From Gnetum montanum (lineage: Eukaryota; Streptophyta; Gnetopsida; Gnetales; Gnetaceae), in assembly GCA_015680685.1 (NCBI GenBank), contig MNCI01026517.1, forward strand, positions 478,140 to 499,014: a stretch of DNA of 20,875 nt, in the 5' to 3' direction. Below, piece after piece: positions 19,031 through 20,875 of this stretch. The notes under the pieces were generated by a model. It was not told the origin of the DNA. It did not search any database and saw only the letters and a program-made list of their open reading frames with translations. Position 1 is the first letter of the stretch, and each line of letters opens with the position of its first letter. The translations under genes and the position numbers were made by a program.

Positions 19031-20424
19031 TTATGGCTTCAAGTATAAGTGGTTCACAGGATTTGCAAACTCTCTACCATCTATGTTTTCCAAATTGAAG
19101 GATCCATTCTCGTAGGCTTTTGTGACTATGAATGGACCTTCCCAATTTGCCAAAAAATTATCTACATGTTCATGCACAACTTTGAGGACTAGGTCCCCCT
19201 TCTTAATTGGCCATCAATGTAGGTTTTCATGATTCTTTTGTCACTACTTGTCCTAATACCATTCGATGTAACCCAGTGTTTGTGCACGCTCTTCCTCTAG
19301 CAAGTCGAGATCAATGATCCTTGATTTGTTGTTCTTGGCTTCATTTACAATGCTTGAAGGGATCATCTGCAATGATGGTACCTACAATTCAAGAGGCAAC
19401 ACTACTTTAGATCTGTAGACTAGGCTATAGGGGGTCTTACATGTAGCCATCCTACACATCGTACGGTAGGCCCAGAGCACATAGAGGATTTGTTGTGCCA
19501 TCACCTCTTGCTATTGCTAAGCATTCTTTTAAGCAAGTTGATGATGGCCTTGTTTTTTGCTTCTACCTGATTGTTAGCCTATGGATAATATGGTGATGAG
19601 AACAATTTCTTAATGACAAGGTTGCTACAAAAGGTTCTAGTTTTCGCACTACTAAACTATGGCCCGTTGTCTATCACAATAGTCATGGGAAGACCAAACC
19701 TTGTTACAATGTTTTCTAGGATGAAGTGGCAAACCTACTGAGATGTAGTTTTCCTAAGGAGGATAGCTTCTACCCACTTCGTAAAGTACTCAATGACAGT
19801 AATGATGAAGCTATGTCCTACGAAAGACTTGGGTGTTATGGGTCCTATGATATCTAGTCCCCATCATTGGAATAACCACATGATATGTGTAGGGTGCAAC
19901 TTAGTAGGTAACACATGTATGAGATTTGTGTGATGTTGGCATGTGTCACATGTCTTTACTTTAGAAAAATAGTATCGTTCCATACAAGGCCAATAATAAC
20001 CTAGACATCTAATCTTAGCTGCCATGACCTTGAGAGCTATGTGTCCTTCACATAGTCTTTCATGGACCTCACTAACTATTTTTTGTGCCTCCTCCCCACC
20101 AACACAAGTTAACAGTATTCCATCAAAGGAGCGTTTACACAAGGTATTATCTCCTACTAGGACATACTTCTGTGCTCGCTTTCGGATTACATCCCTTTGG
20201 GTAGATGTCAAGTCGTGTGAGGCTTCACCATGTTCCAGGTAGGCTTTCACATTATCATACCACTCTTGGATGTTGGTAGTGCTTATGGAGGCCATGTGTA
20301 CTACTCGGGTGATAAGGTCTATGCACTCTATTATCAAAGTAGGTAGAGTCGTGAATAGGTGTGATAGCACATTTAATGCTAGTGTAGCTAAGGCATTGAC
20401 TACGGTGTTCTCACTGCATGGCAC
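19031..20424 (-). pseudogene. Integrase remnant of element 3 (zinc finger, DD35E core, C-terminal part)
   Basis: Integrase inserts the element's DNA copy into the genome. After an RNase H tail the HHCC zinc finger is visible as VHERLCEGH ... KTCDTCQHH (about 20110-19930), with AAKIRCLGYYWPCM between. The catalytic core begins with WGLDIIGP (Asp codon 19854-19852), continues with EYFTKWVEA, then IDNGP (Asp 19671-19669) and QVEAKNKAI (Glu 19563-19561). The spacing of the last two is 35 residues, as in DD35E enzymes. After a single frameshift near 19490 the C-terminal part follows: LYVLWAYRT, TPYSLVY, a GDLVLKV strand, NWEGPFIV, and a natural-looking TAA at 19033-19031. About ten in-frame stops make it nonfunctional. 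No chromodomain is visible. Confidence 0.92.
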
Positions 20425-20715
20425 ATGCTGGATGTCTATTGCGGTGAATTGTTACAACAAGTTTTTGGCCAAATCATAGTAAGGCTATAAATGCAAAGCT
20501 TTACAGGCATAGACCTCATTGATTTGATTGACAATGAGTTGAGAGTTACCTCAAACTACCAAATGTCAGATTTTTAATTTTTGGTCTACTAAGAGGCCCT
20601 TGAGGAGTCCTTCAAACTCAGCTACATTATTCATACAAAGGAACATGAAGTGGTAAGCAAAAGGTTGCATGTCCCCCAAGGGGAATGTAATGACAGTGGC
20701 AGCACTGCCAGCTTG
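20380..20715 (-). pseudogene. RNase H remnant of element 3
   Basis: RNase H removes RNA from the RNA-DNA hybrid in reverse transcription. In sense order: PFAYHF (about 20660), NNVAEFEGLLKGL (about 20635-20595), GNSQLIVNQI (20570-20541), YYDLAKNLL (about 20485), IDIQHVPCSENTVVNALATLA (about 20440-20380), running into integrase. The order and spacing fit the family. Two catalytic positions are changed: the usual GDS is GNS (codon 20567-20565) and the usual ADALA is VNALA (codon 20397-20395). At least four in-frame stops are present. The first catalytic Asp, expected near 20750, is not recognisable. Confidence 0.83.
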
Positions 20716-20719
20716 CATG

Positions 20720-20875
20720 GTTCTTGTTGGCGACCGTTTGGGACGCGACCGCCAACGAGTGTCCTCGAACAGGATTTAGGTGCATGTTGGTCTCTGGCAA
20801 CACCAAGGCCCAGATACCTCCAAATAACTCAGTGGTTAATGTGAGTATGTGTGTGTGCTGTTGCGGCATGCGGTT
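20720..20875. other. GC-richer segment at window end, not matching RNase H
   Basis: Where the start of RNase H should be, the sequence becomes richer in CG (GGCGACCG and GCGACCG repeated at 20729-20751, with inverted arms GTTGGCG and CGCCAAC at 20726-20732 and 20750-20756). No frame here shows the RNase H start. It may be an insertion or rearrangement that continues past the window. Confidence 0.4.

Larger units (their letters stand above)
15351..20875 (-). mobile_element. Element 3: 3' half of a Ty3/Gypsy-type LTR retrotransposon
   Basis: From right to left (sense direction) it shows RNase H, integrase, a 1.8-kb 3' region beginning with a 30-bp tandem array, a polypurine tract and a 3' LTR. 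Gag, protease, reverse transcriptase and the 5' LTR would lie to the right of the window. The LTR ends, polypurine tract and U5 match those of elements 1 and 2. The order RNase H before integrase is that of Ty3/Gypsy elements. The five bases before the LTR, GTGCA (15346-15350), are the candidate target-site duplication. Confidence 0.87.

Noticed and set aside
20627-20869. 80-residue minus-strand frame at the right edge
   Set aside because: RNase H motifs (PFAYHF, NNVAEFEGLL) are in a different frame over the same DNA, so this frame is accidental at least up to 20700.

Overview
This window looks like nuclear DNA of a land plant. It consists almost entirely of old, decayed LTR retrotransposons. 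I see no intact host gene, no RNA gene and nothing prokaryotic. The mutational decay and nested elements suit a large genome with slow turnover, such as a conifer or other gymnosperm, but the species cannot be fixed from the sequence.

Three related Ty3/Gypsy-type elements lie in the same orientation, all reading on the minus strand. Element 1 (1-4580, cut by the left window edge) has, in sense order, a 5' LTR (4580-3394), a primer binding site (3388-3371), a repeat-rich leader and a gag frame running from about 2689 to the window edge. That frame carries about 17 nonsense codons but no frameshift from 2689 on. Element 2 (4581-13239) has a 5' LTR (13239-11863), a primer binding site (11856-11839), an A-rich leader, a gag remnant (about 11150-9195), a protease remnant (about 9190-7805), a long 3' region, a polypurine tract (6003-5990) and a 3' LTR (5987-4581). 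It has no recognisable reverse transcriptase, RNase H or integrase. Element 3 (15351 to beyond 20875) shows its 3' half: RNase H and integrase remnants (about 20700-19031), a 1.8-kb 3' region, a polypurine tract (17203-17193) and a 3' LTR (17188-15351). About 2.1 kb of AT-rich, apparently noncoding sequence (13240-15350) separates elements 2 and 3.

The primer binding site matches, from memory, the 3' end of plant tRNA-Asn with one mismatch. Together with the long 3' region carrying tandem repeats and the absence of a visible chromodomain, this suggests the Tat branch of plant Ty3/Gypsy elements (inference). Element 1 appears to have inserted into the 3' LTR of element 2: its outer LTR end at 4580 abuts the interior of that LTR, which lacks the 113 bp present in the other copy.

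The most interesting signals are in the noncoding parts. They are palindrome arrays in each U3 whose sequence differs between elements, a 17-bp LTR repeat with exactly 20 units in one LTR and 12 in its partner, and a 30-bp repeat found in the 3' regions of elements 2 and 3 and also inside the gag frame of element 2. There is also a perfect inverted repeat beside the polypurine tract of element 2.
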